Of a stretch of 34,435 bases of DNA, positions 15,959 to 24,024 are shown in pieces. The translations under genes were made by a program, and so were the position numbers. Source of the stretch: Geoalkalibacter_A sp034189505 (GTDB lineage Bacteria; Desulfobacterota; Desulfuromonadia; Desulfuromonadales; Geoalkalibacteraceae); the NCBI GenBank assembly GCA_034189505.1, contig JAXHUR010000032.1, positions 1 to 34,435 on the forward strand, in the 5' to 3' direction. Position 1 is the first letter of the stretch. Each line of letters begins with the position of its first letter. The notes beneath the pieces are model-generated. The model was given only the letters and a program-made list of their open reading frames with translations. It searched no databases and was not told where the DNA came from.

Positions 15959-16723
15959 TCAGGCGGTCGGCTCCATGCTGCCGAGATAGGCTTCAATCAC
16001 CAGGGGGTTGCGCTGCACTTCCTGCGGGGTTCCCTGCGCGATGCAGCGCCCGCCGTCGAGCACCACCACCCGGTCCGCGACGCTCATCACCAGGTCCATG
16101 TCGTGTTCGACCAGCAGCAGAGTCTGTCCCTCGCTGCGCAGCTTCTGGATCTCGGCGCCGATCTGTGAGGTCTCCTTGGCGTTGAGCCCGGCCACCGGCT
16201 CGTCGAGCAGGACCAGCAGGGGCTCGCCCACGAAAGCGCGGGCCAGTTCAAGCCGTTTGCGGTCGCCGTAGGCCAGGGCCTGGGCGGGCCAGCCCGCCTT
16301 GTTCGCCAGACCGAAGCGGTCGAGGGCCGCCAGCGCCCGCAGGCGCAGATGCCGTTCTCGGTGACGCAGTCCGGGCAGGCGCAGCATGGCGCTGATCCAG
16401 GACTTTCCTGCATCCAGCGTCAGTCCGCACAGGACGTTCTCCAGTACCGTCATGCGCGGAAAGACTTTCAAGTTCTGAAAGGTGCGCCCGATGCCGAGGC
16501 GGGCGATCTCGTGGGCCGGGCGGCCGGCCAGATCCTGGCCGGAAAAACGGATCGCACCCTGATCCGGGGCCAGGATGCCGCTGATGCAGTTGATCAGGGT
16601 GCTTTTGCCGGCGCCGTTGGGGCCGATCAGTGCCGTGACGCTGCCGCCCGCGATCTCGCAGCTGACCTCCTGCAGGGCGGGTAGGCCACCGAAATTCTTA
16701 TTGATCCGTTCGAGACGCAGCAT
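15959..16723 (-). CDS. livG: Branched-chain/aromatic amino acid ABC transporter ATP-binding protein LivG
   Basis: A 254-residue cytoplasmic ATPase that pairs with LivF to energise the LivHM permease. It shows Walker A GPNGAGKST (34-42), the LivG-type insert with GIGRTFQNLKVFPRMTVLEN, signature LAYGDRKRLELARA, Walker B LLVLLDEPVAGL, switch His in LLVEHDMDLVM, and a terminal segment VIEAYLGS typical of LivG. The signature has YGDRKR in place of SGGQ, which is normal for this family. The ATG at 16723 has GGA 9 nt upstream and overlaps the end of livM by 26 nt; a TTG at 16744 is an in-frame alternative adding seven residues. It is co-transcribed with livM upstream and the LivF fusion downstream. 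Confidence 0.94.
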   Translation of the reverse strand: MLRLERINKNFGGLPALQEVSCEIAGGSVTALIGPNGAGKSTLINCISGILAPDQGAIRFSGQDLAGRPAHEIARLGIGRTFQNLKVFPRMTVLENVLCGLTLDAGKSWISAMLRLPGLRHRERHLRLRALAALDRFGLANKAGWPAQALAYGDRKRLELARAFVGEPLLVLLDEPVAGLNAKETSQIGAEIQKLRSEGQTLLLVEHDMDLVMSVADRVVVLDGGRCIAQGTPQEVQRNPLVIEAYLGSMEPTA

Positions 16724-17708
16724 TTTTTCGAATCCAGAGCACAAAGCGGTTGCGGGCCAGGTCGATCAGCCCGCCGACCAGCCCCCGCGGCAGAAACATG
16801 AGAATCACCACCAGGATCAGACCGTAGATGATGTCCTTATAGGTGTCGAAAACCTCGATCCACTCCGGCAGCATGGTGACCACGGACGCCCCCAGCAGCG
16901 TTCCCCACACCGAGCCCAGACCGCCGATGACCACCATGATGACGAAGTCGACCGAGACGAAAATGCCGAAGGAGTCGGGGCTGACAAAGCGGTAGCAGTG
17001 GGCGAAAAGGCTGCCGCCCAGCGAGGCCAGCACCGCCGACAGCACAAAGATCCTGACTTTGGCGCGGGCGGTGTCGATCCCCAGGGACTGGGCAGCCTGC
17101 TCGTCCGCCGCCAGCGCCGCCAGCCCGCGGCCGACGCCGCTGCGCACCAGGTTCAGGCTGATCAGCAGGCAGGCAAGGGCCGTTCCCCACACCAGGTAGT
17201 GAAAGCGGATCTCGTCGTCGAAGGCCCAGTCGCCCAGGGCCAGCGGAGGAATGCCGGCAAAGCCGCTGGGGCCGCCGGTCAGCTGGTCGGCCTGCACCAG
17301 AATCGTATAAACCACCAGGTTCAGGCCCAGGGTGGCCATGGCCAGATAATGCCCATGCAGGCGCAGGATGGGGCGGCCGACCAGCCACGCGATGGCGGCC
17401 ACCGCCAGGGCCGTCAGCAGCAGGGCGCCCCAGGCGGGAATTCCTCCCTCCACCGTCAGTAGTGCCGAACCGTAGGCGCCCAGGCCGAAAAAGGCGGCAT
17501 GCCCCAGCGAGATCTGGCCGGCGTAGCCGATAAACAGGTTGAGGCCGAGCACGACAATGGTGTTGAGCGCGATCAGGTTGGTCAGCCCCAGGGTATAGGG
17601 GTTATCCTGATATAGAGGAAACAGCAGCACGAAGGCGGCAAAGGCGCTGACCGCCAGGCCGGTACGGTGCAGAATCAGAAAATAGAGGATTTTATCCTTC
17701 GTGCTCAT
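16698..17708 (-). CDS. livM: Branched-chain/aromatic amino acid ABC transporter permease LivM
   Basis: A 336-residue integral membrane permease with about ten hydrophobic segments. It carries the LivM family landmarks: LNTIVVLGLNLFIGYAGQIS followed by LGHAAFFGLGAY (the GYAGQ-S-G-H motif), GHYLAMATLGL, LTGGPSGFAGIP, and IGGLGSVWGTLLGA near the C-terminus. It forms the translocation pore with LivH. It begins 12 nt after the iorB stop and overlaps livG, so it belongs to the same mRNA. Family membership is clear; substrate (branched-chain or aromatic amino acids, or aryl keto acids) is inferred from the IorAB and ligase neighbours. Confidence 0.95.
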   Translation of the reverse strand: MSTKDKILYFLILHRTGLAVSAFAAFVLLFPLYQDNPYTLGLTNLIALNTIVVLGLNLFIGYAGQISLGHAAFFGLGAYGSALLTVEGGIPAWGALLLTALAVAAIAWLVGRPILRLHGHYLAMATLGLNLVVYTILVQADQLTGGPSGFAGIPPLALGDWAFDDEIRFHYLVWGTALACLLISLNLVRSGVGRGLAALAADEQAAQSLGIDTARAKVRIFVLSAVLASLGGSLFAHCYRFVSPDSFGIFVSVDFVIMVVIGGLGSVWGTLLGASVVTMLPEWIEVFDTYKDIIYGLILVVILMFLPRGLVGGLIDLARNRFVLWIRKNAASRTDQ

Positions 17709-17720
17709 GGTCCCTCGGGA

Positions 17721-18221
17721 TCAGCCTTCGAGCCCGCGCCGGAAAGCCGCCAGGTTCTGGTCGAGGAAACGCTCGGGAGCCAGGGCGCGAATCGCCTGCT
17801 CGTACTGGGCTACATCGCAGAAAAGAGCCCGGGTTCGGACCGCAAGCCCCAGCAGGATCAGGTTCGACAGCACCGGGTTGCCCATCTCGCGTGCCAGGCC
17901 GCCGGCGTCGATGCGCGTTCCTTCTCCTTCTCCGACTGCATTGATCAGCAGTTGCCCGTCGGGCTTGAGCAGCGAGCGGTGCACCGCCAGATTGTCCTCC
18001 CACAGCAGCAGCCCTACGTCGGCCTGGCCGGAGCGAATCAGCGGACTGTGATAGTCGCCGACCTTGATGGTGGAAAGCACAGTGCCGCCGCGCTGGGCCA
18101 TACCGTGAGTTTCGGCGGTGAGCACGGGCAGGCCCTGATCCACCGCCGCCTGGGCAATGACACGAGTGAGAAACAGCACGCCCTGCCCGCCGATGCCGCT
18201 GACGATGATCTGCTGTTTCAT
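17721..18221 (-). CDS. iorB: Indolepyruvate:ferredoxin oxidoreductase, beta (gamma-like) subunit
   Basis: A 166-residue protein of the pyruvate ferredoxin/flavodoxin oxidoreductase gamma-domain family. It opens with IIVSGIGGQGVLFLTRVIAQ and continues with ETHGMAQRGGTVLSTIKVGD, the two signature stretches of IorB. With IorA it oxidatively decarboxylates aryl pyruvates (from Trp, Phe, Tyr) to aryl-acetyl-CoA and reduces ferredoxin. ATG 18221 overlaps the iorA stop (ATGA) and has GGAG 8 nt upstream; the longer frame from 18344 lies inside iorA and is discarded. It is somewhat shorter than many IorB proteins (about 190 residues, from memory) but has both conserved blocks and a natural C-terminus. 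Confidence 0.93.
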   Translation of the reverse strand: MKQQIIVSGIGGQGVLFLTRVIAQAAVDQGLPVLTAETHGMAQRGGTVLSTIKVGDYHSPLIRSGQADVGLLLWEDNLAVHRSLLKPDGQLLINAVGEGEGTRIDAGGLAREMGNPVLSNLILLGLAVRTRALFCDVAQYEQAIRALAPERFLDQNLAAFRRGLEG

Positions 18222-20047
18222 GAGCGCTTCTCCTTGACGAGGGCATTGAAAGGGCAGGACGGGATGCAGGTGCCGCAGCCGACGCAGCGGTCGATATTGA
18301 TTCTTGCCCGCGCGCCGCTTTCGTCCATCTCGATGGCCGGGCATTCAAAGGACTGGATGCAGCGTTTGCAGCCGGTGCAGTCCTCCGTGACGGTGACCTG
18401 ATACTTCTCCTGTTCCGAGCGTACCGTTGAATCCATCATACAGCCGTGGCGGGAGATGATCACCGCCACCCCTGGTTCAGGACCGCGAATATGACGGTCG
18501 GCATCCTTGAGCAGCTGTTCCAGGCGCTGCTGGTCATAGGGGTCGCAGACTTCAAGAAAGTCGACCCCTGCAGCGCGCACCAGCGGCTCGATGCCGATGG
18601 AGCGTGTCGCTTCGCCCGCGGCGGTGACGCCAAGGTGCGGCACCGGCTGGCCGCCGGTCATGGCGGTAGTCGCGTTGTCGAGGATCATCACGATGATGCG
18701 CGCTTTCTGGATAACGGCGTTGATCAGCGCAGGGATTCCCGAATGGAAGAAGGTCGAATCACCGATGGTGACCACTACCGTGGGAAAGTCGCCGTCCTGG
18801 GCGTAGGACTGGTAGAAGCCGGCGCCCTGGCTGATGCAGGCCCCCATGCAGTGCACCGTGTCCACCGCGCCGAGATTCATCCCCAGGGTGTAGCAGCCGA
18901 TGTCCGACGGAAACAGGCCGCGAGGGAATGTGCGCTTGATGGTGGCGAAGGAGGCACGGTGCGGGCAGCCAGGACAGAGCGAGGGGCGCTGCCCCCGTCG
19001 TTCGGGCGGCGCATCCGGTGAAAATGGCCGATCGAGAAAAGCGCACAGCGCCTGCTCGACGACATCCGGCGTCAGCTCCCCTTCGCGGGGCAGGGTGCCG
19101 TCCTGCTTGCCCCGTGCTCCGGGGTGGGCGAGCTGTAATTCAATGACCGGATAGGTCTCTTCCAATACCAGGATACGGTCGTAATCGCGGTGCAACTGCT
19201 CGCGGAACCGGCTGGAAAGGGGATAGGGCATCAGTACCTGGAAGAGATCGATGCTCCCTCCAAGGCCCAGGTCGTCCAGCAGATCGACCAGGTGGCCGTA
19301 AACGATCCCCGAGGCCACCAGCGCGGTGCGTGGATGGCTGCCGTCCCCCGGCATGAGCTGCGGCTGCAGATCGGGCTCTGCGGCGACCTCTTCAAGGGTA
19401 TGGTTCAGTTTGCGGTGCAGAGCCGGAAGAAAGGCGGGTGTGGCCGCCCAGCGGCTCGGATCTTTTTCAAAACGGGCCTGTCGCCCCAGTCGTTTTGGTG
19501 AGTGGAGCGCGACATTCTGGCGGGAATGGCAGATGCGGGTGGTGGGGCGCAGCACCACGTTGATCTCGAACTTCTCCGACAGTGTGTAGGCCGCCTCAAC
19601 CATCTGCGCGGCCTCTGCGGGAGAGGCCGGATCGAGCACCGGCACCCGCCCCTGCAGGCAGAACAGCCGAGTGTCCTGCTCGTTCTGCGAACTGTGAGGT
19701 CCAGGGTCGTCGGCAACGATGGTGACCATCCCCCCTTTGACGCCGAGATAGGCGGTGCGCATGAACGGGTCGGCGGCCACGTTGAGCCCCACCTGCTTCA
19801 TGATCACGGCGGATCTCCTGCCGGTATAGGCGGCGGCAAGCGCCACCTCGAAGGCGATCTTCTCATTGACCGACCATTCGATATGCAGAGGTTCAAGCGC
19901 CTCCTCCCGCCGGTCGGCCACCGCCTGCAGGATTTCGGTGGAAGGGGTGCCGGGGTAGGCCGCCACCACCTGGCAGCCGGCCTCGATCAGGGCGCGACCG
20001 ATCGCCTCATTCCCCATAAGAAGCTCGATTTCAGGGTTATCTTTCAT
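18218..20047 (-). CDS. iorA: Indolepyruvate:ferredoxin oxidoreductase, alpha subunit
   Basis: A 609-residue TPP- and iron-sulfur-dependent enzyme. The N-terminal pyrimidine-binding half begins LLMGNEAIGRALIEAGCQVV, with AAYPGTPSTE following. The TPP-pyrophosphate half has CPGCPHRASF, IGDSTFFHSGIPALINAV (about residue 430) and DNATTAMTGGQP. The C-terminus carries two [4Fe-4S] motifs, CTGCKRCIQSFECP and CVGCGTCIPSCP (about 556-600). Together with IorB it converts aryl pyruvates plus CoA to aryl-acetyl-CoA, CO2 and reduced ferredoxin. ATG 20047 has GAGG 5 nt upstream. It is separated from livH by about 220 nt containing an inverted-repeat element, so IorAB expression may be partly uncoupled from livH. 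Confidence 0.96.
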   Translation of the reverse strand: MKDNPEIELLMGNEAIGRALIEAGCQVVAAYPGTPSTEILQAVADRREEALEPLHIEWSVNEKIAFEVALAAAYTGRRSAVIMKQVGLNVAADPFMRTAYLGVKGGMVTIVADDPGPHSSQNEQDTRLFCLQGRVPVLDPASPAEAAQMVEAAYTLSEKFEINVVLRPTTRICHSRQNVALHSPKRLGRQARFEKDPSRWAATPAFLPALHRKLNHTLEEVAAEPDLQPQLMPGDGSHPRTALVASGIVYGHLVDLLDDLGLGGSIDLFQVLMPYPLSSRFREQLHRDYDRILVLEETYPVIELQLAHPGARGKQDGTLPREGELTPDVVEQALCAFLDRPFSPDAPPERRGQRPSLCPGCPHRASFATIKRTFPRGLFPSDIGCYTLGMNLGAVDTVHCMGACISQGAGFYQSYAQDGDFPTVVVTIGDSTFFHSGIPALINAVIQKARIIVMILDNATTAMTGGQPVPHLGVTAAGEATRSIGIEPLVRAAGVDFLEVCDPYDQQRLEQLLKDADRHIRGPEPGVAVIISRHGCMMDSTVRSEQEKYQVTVTEDCTGCKRCIQSFECPAIEMDESGARARINIDRCVGCGTCIPSCPFNALVKEKRS

Positions 20048-20075
20048 TCAGACCTCTGATATGTCATGGAGTAAG

Positions 20076-20257
20076 CCACCAAGACTCGAAGACACTAAGA
20101 AAAACATGTTAAGAACAAGCCCCTCCCCCCAGCGGGGGGAGGTTGGGAGGGGGGAGCTTGAGCCGCTTCCCGGATCTTCCCCCACCCTAACCCTCCCCCG
20201 CTGGGGGGAGGGGACATTGGAGCCAATTTTTTTGACTTTCTTAGCGCCTTAGTGGCA
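20076..20257. repeat. Nested GC-rich inverted-repeat (REP/MITE-like) element between livH and iorA
   Basis: Two outer arms resemble each other in inverted orientation: CCACCAAGACTCGAAGACAC near 20076 and the complement of TTAGCGCCTTAGTGGC near 20241-20256. Inside lies a strong inner inverted repeat: left CCCCTCCCCCCAGCGGGGGG (from 20120), right ACCCTCCCCCGCTGGGGGGA (near 20190-20210). Both the 'aagacactaagaaaa' arm and the 'ccctccccc-gc-gggggag' core are of types I recall as widespread intergenic repeats in proteobacteria. It has no coding capacity. As RNA it would fold into a very stable structure that could act as a transcript-stabilising or attenuating element. Confidence 0.7.
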
Positions 20258-20266
20258 ATGAAAAAC

Positions 20267-21130
20267 TCACTTCGCCAGCAACCCCTGCGGCCGTACGAAC
20301 AGCACCAGCAGCAGTACGACGAAGGCAACCACGTCCTTGTAGGCGCTGGAGAAGTAGCCGGCGGTGAGTGATTCCAGCAGCCCCAGCAGCAGTCCGCCGA
20401 GGATGGCCCCGGGGAATGAACCAAAGCCGCCCAGGATGGCTGCGGCGAATCCTTTGAGTCCCAGCAGGATGCCTACGTCGTAGCTCAGGGTGGTGATGGG
20501 GGTGACCAGAATCCCCGCCAGCCCTCCGAGAGCCCCGGCGAGGGCGAAACTGGCCGCCCGCACCCGTCCGATATGCAGGCCGACCACCGCGGCGGCGGTG
20601 GGGTTGGACGAGACGGCCCGCATGGCCAAGCCTAACCCGGTGCAGCGGAAAAACCAGGCCAGGATAAGGATAGCCACCAGCGTCAGCCCCAGAATCCACA
20701 GCGTCTGCGGCATGAGCGCCGCGCCCCCGATCTGCAGCGGCTTATCGGCGCCCAGTCCCGGCAGCGCCATACGGTTTTTGCCCCAGACCAGGGCCATGAT
20801 GCCGCGCAGAATGATAGAGAGTCCGATAGTCAGGAAAATCAGCACCAGGGGGTCGTTCGACCGGGCCGGGCGCAGCCCGATGCGCTCCACGACAACCGCC
20901 ACCAGCGCCGTTGCCGCCACCGCCGCCACCAACGCCGCGCCCATCGGCAGGTTGAAGGTGAACAGGGCGCTGAACATGAGCAGCCCGCCCAGGGAGACGA
21001 AATCGACCTGCACGAAATTGACGATCCCCATGGTGTTGTGCACCACGCAGAAACCCAGGGCGACCAGCGCGTAAATCGTGCCGCTGGTGATGCCGGCAAA
21101 CAGAAATTGCAGTAAGTCGGACGACGACAA
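20267..21130 (-). CDS. livH: Branched-chain/aromatic amino acid ABC transporter permease LivH
   Basis: A 287-residue membrane permease with eight or nine hydrophobic segments and the LivH landmarks GITSGTIYALVALGFCVVHN, TMGIVNFVQVDFVSLGG, and GLKGFAAAILGGFGSFPGAI near the C-terminus. It partners LivM in the inner membrane. The start appears to be TTG (21130): no ATG or GTG fits the conserved N-terminus, and GAGG lies about 10 nt upstream. It is the first gene of the minus-strand operon and is divergent from serB, so its promoter should lie in 21131-21308. No periplasmic binding protein gene (livK) is present in the window, so that component must be encoded elsewhere. Confidence 0.94.
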   Translation of the reverse strand: MSSSDLLQFLFAGITSGTIYALVALGFCVVHNTMGIVNFVQVDFVSLGGLLMFSALFTFNLPMGAALVAAVAATALVAVVVERIGLRPARSNDPLVLIFLTIGLSIILRGIMALVWGKNRMALPGLGADKPLQIGGAALMPQTLWILGLTLVAILILAWFFRCTGLGLAMRAVSSNPTAAAVVGLHIGRVRAASFALAGALGGLAGILVTPITTLSYDVGILLGLKGFAAAILGGFGSFPGAILGGLLLGLLESLTAGYFSSAYKDVVAFVVLLLVLFVRPQGLLAK

Positions 21131-21308
21131 GGAATCAGAGCCTCGAGTTCTGGATAATTGGGCGCCACGACGGGCGAAGGTGCTAGATTATTGCAGCTTG
21201 CCCCTCAGGTCAAGTCCGAGGCGCAGGCGCCGATAATTCGACCTGGATGCTTGTCACGAGACCCCGGTGAGGGTAGAATCGCCGCAATTCAGCCAAGGAT
21301 GGATCAAA
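21131..21308. promoter_or_regulatory. Divergent intergenic region between livH and serB
   Basis: A gap of 178 nt separating the minus-strand Liv-Ior operon from the plus-strand serB gene; it must carry the promoters of both. I could not assign convincing -35/-10 hexamers. AAGGA at 21295-21299 is the serB ribosome binding site. Confidence 0.4.
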
Positions 21309-22508
21309 ATGAGCAACCAACCGATGATTCTCGTCACCATGACCGGTCCCGACAGGCCGGGCATTATTGCCGCCATGACCGGGCATATTGCCGCCGCCGG
21401 CGCGCGGATTCGCGACATCGAGCAGACCGTTACCCATACTCTGCTGTCGCTGTCCGTCATCATCGACTTCACCACCGGAGACAGCGACCAGAAGCCCCTC
21501 ATCAAGGATCTTCTGTTTCTGGCCAAGGAGTGGGGGCTCAATCTGGATTTTCAGGTCATTGATGAACAGGATTACCGCCGCCGCAGCAACCGCAATGCTT
21601 ATGTGCTTACCATCATGGGGGGGGAGGTCAACGCCGCCGCCCTGGCCCGAGTATCGGGGATCCTGGCGGAGCACCAGGTCAATATCGAGCGCATCTCCAA
21701 GCTCACCCAGGGGCAGCTGCGTTGTGTGGAATTTCTGGTGACCGTCCCCGAGGACTTCGACGTCAAGGCGATGAATCGCAAGCTGCTGCACGCCGGGGCG
21801 ACCCTGGGAGTTGACGTGGCGGTGCAGAAGGAGAGCCTGCACCGGCGTGCCAAGCGGCTGGTGGTGATGGACATGGATTCGACCCTGATCCAGATCGAAG
21901 TGATCGACGAGCTGGCCCGCATTGCCGGGGTCGGCGATCAGGTTGCCCGCATTACCGAACAGGCCATGAACGGCGAGATCGATTTCAACGAAGCGCTTCG
22001 CCAGAGGGTTGCGCTGCTGAAGGGGCTTTCCGCCCAAGCGCTCGAGCAGGTCTACCAGAATATCCCCTTTACCCCCGGCGCCAGAACGCTGGTGCGCATC
22101 CTCAAGCGCCTCGGCTACAAGACCGCGGTTATCTCCGGCGGGTTCAACTTTTTCACCAATCGCCTCAAAGAAGACCTCGGCCTTGATTATGCCTTTGCCA
22201 ACGGCCTGCAGATCGCCGACGGCCAAGTGACCGGCCGCCTCGATGGCCCGGTGGTCGACGGCGCGCGTAAGGCCGAACTGCTGGAGGAGATCGCCTGCCG
22301 CGAAGGGATCGCCCTCGATCAGGTGATTGCTATCGGCGACGGTGCCAACGACCTGCCCATGCTGGGGCGGGCGGGACTCGGGATCGCGTTCAATGCCAAG
22401 GCGCGGGTGCGGGAGCAGGCCGACACCCATATCAATCAGCAGAGTCTCGATTCGATCCTCTATCTGCTGGGGCTCTCCGAGTGGGAGATGGCGGAGCTTG
22501 ACCAGTGA
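21309..22508 (+). CDS. serB: Phosphoserine phosphatase with N-terminal ACT domains
   Basis: A 399-residue cytoplasmic enzyme catalysing the last step of serine synthesis, O-phosphoserine to serine. Residues about 1-175 contain two ACT-like regulatory domains (VTMTGPDRPGIIAAMTGHIA; VLTIMGGEVNAAALARVSGI). The HAD catalytic domain follows, with motif I DMDSTLIQIEVIDELA (nucleophile Asp near residue 187), motif II in AVISGGFNFF, a lysine in the ARKAELL segment, and motif IV GDGANDLPMLGRAGLGIAF. ATG 21309 has AAGGA 9 nt upstream; the frame is open back to 21267 but without a ribosome binding site there. Double-ACT SerB proteins are common in this group, and the ACT domains probably sense amino acids. 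The gene stands apart from its neighbours. Confidence 0.95.
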   Translation: MSNQPMILVTMTGPDRPGIIAAMTGHIAAAGARIRDIEQTVTHTLLSLSVIIDFTTGDSDQKPLIKDLLFLAKEWGLNLDFQVIDEQDYRRRSNRNAYVLTIMGGEVNAAALARVSGILAEHQVNIERISKLTQGQLRCVEFLVTVPEDFDVKAMNRKLLHAGATLGVDVAVQKESLHRRAKRLVVMDMDSTLIQIEVIDELARIAGVGDQVARITEQAMNGEIDFNEALRQRVALLKGLSAQALEQVYQNIPFTPGARTLVRILKRLGYKTAVISGGFNFFTNRLKEDLGLDYAFANGLQIADGQVTGRLDGPVVDGARKAELLEEIACREGIALDQVIAIGDGANDLPMLGRAGLGIAFNAKARVREQADTHINQQSLDSILYLLGLSEWEMAELDQ

Positions 22509-22662
22509 AACTGCCGCAGCCCCTGGTGGCTGGCATCCGGGGTTGAAATCATGGCGTGGCGGACCCGGATCACCCCCGACGAAGTCTGTGTCGATTATCC
22601 TCTGCCTGTTCTGCTGTAACCTGTCAATTCTGGTGTAACGTCAGAAGGAGCGCCGACCTTTT

Positions 22663-23919
22663 ATGCGTGCCGTCGGTCTGATCACCGAATACAACCCCTT
22701 TCACCGAGGTCATGAGCATCATCTGCGCGAGAGCCTGCGCCTGACCGGCGCCCAGGTTTCGGTGGCGGTGATGAGCGGTCATTTCCTGCAGCGCGGCGAG
22801 CCGGCGCTGGTGGATAAATGGGTGCGGGCCGAGACGGCGCTGCGCGCCGGAGTCGACCTGGTGGTGGAGTTGCCTTTTCCCTGGGCCTGCAACAGCGCGC
22901 CCCATTTCGCGCGTGGGGCGGTGGCTGTGCTGAACAGCTTCGGTAAATCCATGCAGGCTCTGTGCTTCGGCAGCGAGTCCGGGAATCTGGTGCAGCTGCG
23001 CCAGGCCGAGGCCGCGCTGGAGCGGGACAGGCAGGGGCTGGAGAAAGATATCCGCCGCCGCCTGGGGCAAGGGGAGAATTACCCCCGGGCCCGCGCAGCC
23101 TCGGTGCGGCAGGCGGGTCTTCAGGAGGATGTGGCCGAGGTTCTGTCGCATCCCAACAATATCCTCGGGATCGAATATCTGCGTGCTCTCAAGGAGTCCG
23201 CCAGCACTGCTCAGGCCTATACCGTCCCCCGCATCGGCGGCGGCTTTCATGATCTGCAACCGGGCACGCACGATATCGCCAGCGCGACAGCGATCCGCCA
23301 CCGGCTGCGGCAGGGGCGGAACGTTGCGAGCTTTCTTCCGCAGGCGACCCATACGCCCCTGTTCGCGGCTCTCGCCAGAGGCGCGACTCCCGACCGGGAG
23401 CGCCTTCTGACCCTGCTTCTCGGGCGGCTTCTGCAGGGGGCGCAGGCCGTGAAGCCCTTTTACCTGGTCGAGGGCGGCATCGAAAACCGCCTTGCCGCAG
23501 CCGCGGAGGTGTGCAGCGACTGTGACGAGCTGGTTTCAGCGGTGAAATCACGGCATTTTACCCGCACCCGCGTTACACGGATGCTCAGCCACGTCCTCCT
23601 CGGGGTTGAGCGCCAGTGGATGGAGGAGTCCCTGGCAACAGGCCCCCTTTTCATTACACTGCTCGGGGCGAGCGCCCGCGGCAGGCGGTATCTCGCCCAC
23701 TGCCGCAAAGACCTGCAGCTGCCCTTGATTCAGAATTTCTCCCGGGTGCATGCCCAGCTCAAACGGCGCTACGGCCGGGAAACTTTCCTGGCCGGAGCAG
23801 CCCTGCAGCAGCTCGATCTGCAGTTGCTCGCCACCCGCTATTATACGCTTCTGCAGGAAAAATGGCCCGGCGGCCCGCGCGGACGCGACTATTTTCAGCC
23901 TCCCTGCATGCTCCCCTGA
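22663..23919 (+). CDS. tmcAL: tRNA(Met) cytidine acetate ligase (nucleotidyltransferase family)
   Basis: A 418-residue protein of the TmcAL/YlbM family. It activates acetate with ATP and transfers it to the wobble cytidine of elongator tRNA(Met), forming N4-acetylcytidine. The N-terminal nucleotidyltransferase core is clear: VGLITEYNPFHRGHEHHL (HxGH motif), VAVMSGHFLQRGEPALVDKW, AGVDLVVELPFPWACNSA and FARGAVAVLNSFG. The C-terminal part includes a region beginning NRLAAAAEVCSDCDEL and ends with a tail typical of the family. ATG 22663 has AGAAGGAG about 12 nt upstream, slightly long spacing. It stands alone between serB and the CxxCxxCC protein, all on the plus strand. Confidence 0.92.
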   Translation: MRAVGLITEYNPFHRGHEHHLRESLRLTGAQVSVAVMSGHFLQRGEPALVDKWVRAETALRAGVDLVVELPFPWACNSAPHFARGAVAVLNSFGKSMQALCFGSESGNLVQLRQAEAALERDRQGLEKDIRRRLGQGENYPRARAASVRQAGLQEDVAEVLSHPNNILGIEYLRALKESASTAQAYTVPRIGGGFHDLQPGTHDIASATAIRHRLRQGRNVASFLPQATHTPLFAALARGATPDRERLLTLLLGRLLQGAQAVKPFYLVEGGIENRLAAAAEVCSDCDELVSAVKSRHFTRTRVTRMLSHVLLGVERQWMEESLATGPLFITLLGASARGRRYLAHCRKDLQLPLIQNFSRVHAQLKRRYGRETFLAGAALQQLDLQLLATRYYTLLQEKWPGGPRGRDYFQPPCMLP

Positions 23920-23976
23920 AGGCTCTTGCCCCTCCCTTTCTGTTGCACTTATCCCGTTTTCAAGTAAACATTGTTT

Positions 23977-23988
23977 TAACCCGGGTTA
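23977..23988. promoter_or_regulatory. Perfect 12-bp palindrome upstream of the CxxCxxCC-protein gene
   Basis: TAACCCGGGTTA is a perfect palindrome lying 36 nt before the start codon at 24025, in the short gap after tmcAL. It could be an operator for a dimeric regulator, but it is short and could be chance; no matching copy was noticed elsewhere in the window. Confidence 0.25.
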
Positions 23989-24024
23989 GAGGGGAACGCA
24001 GTTGAACAGGGGAGAGGAGGAGCG

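Noticed and set aside
13945..16185. A 746-codon open frame on the plus strand opposite the LivF-PaaK gene
   Set aside because: Its translation is low-complexity, Ala/Gly/Arg/Gln-rich and has no domain, while the opposite strand encodes complete conserved enzymes. It is a GC-rich antisense shadow.
21210..22430. A 406-codon open frame on the minus strand opposite serB
   Set aside because: SerB is complete with all HAD motifs; the antisense frame has no recognisable features and spans the divergent promoter region.
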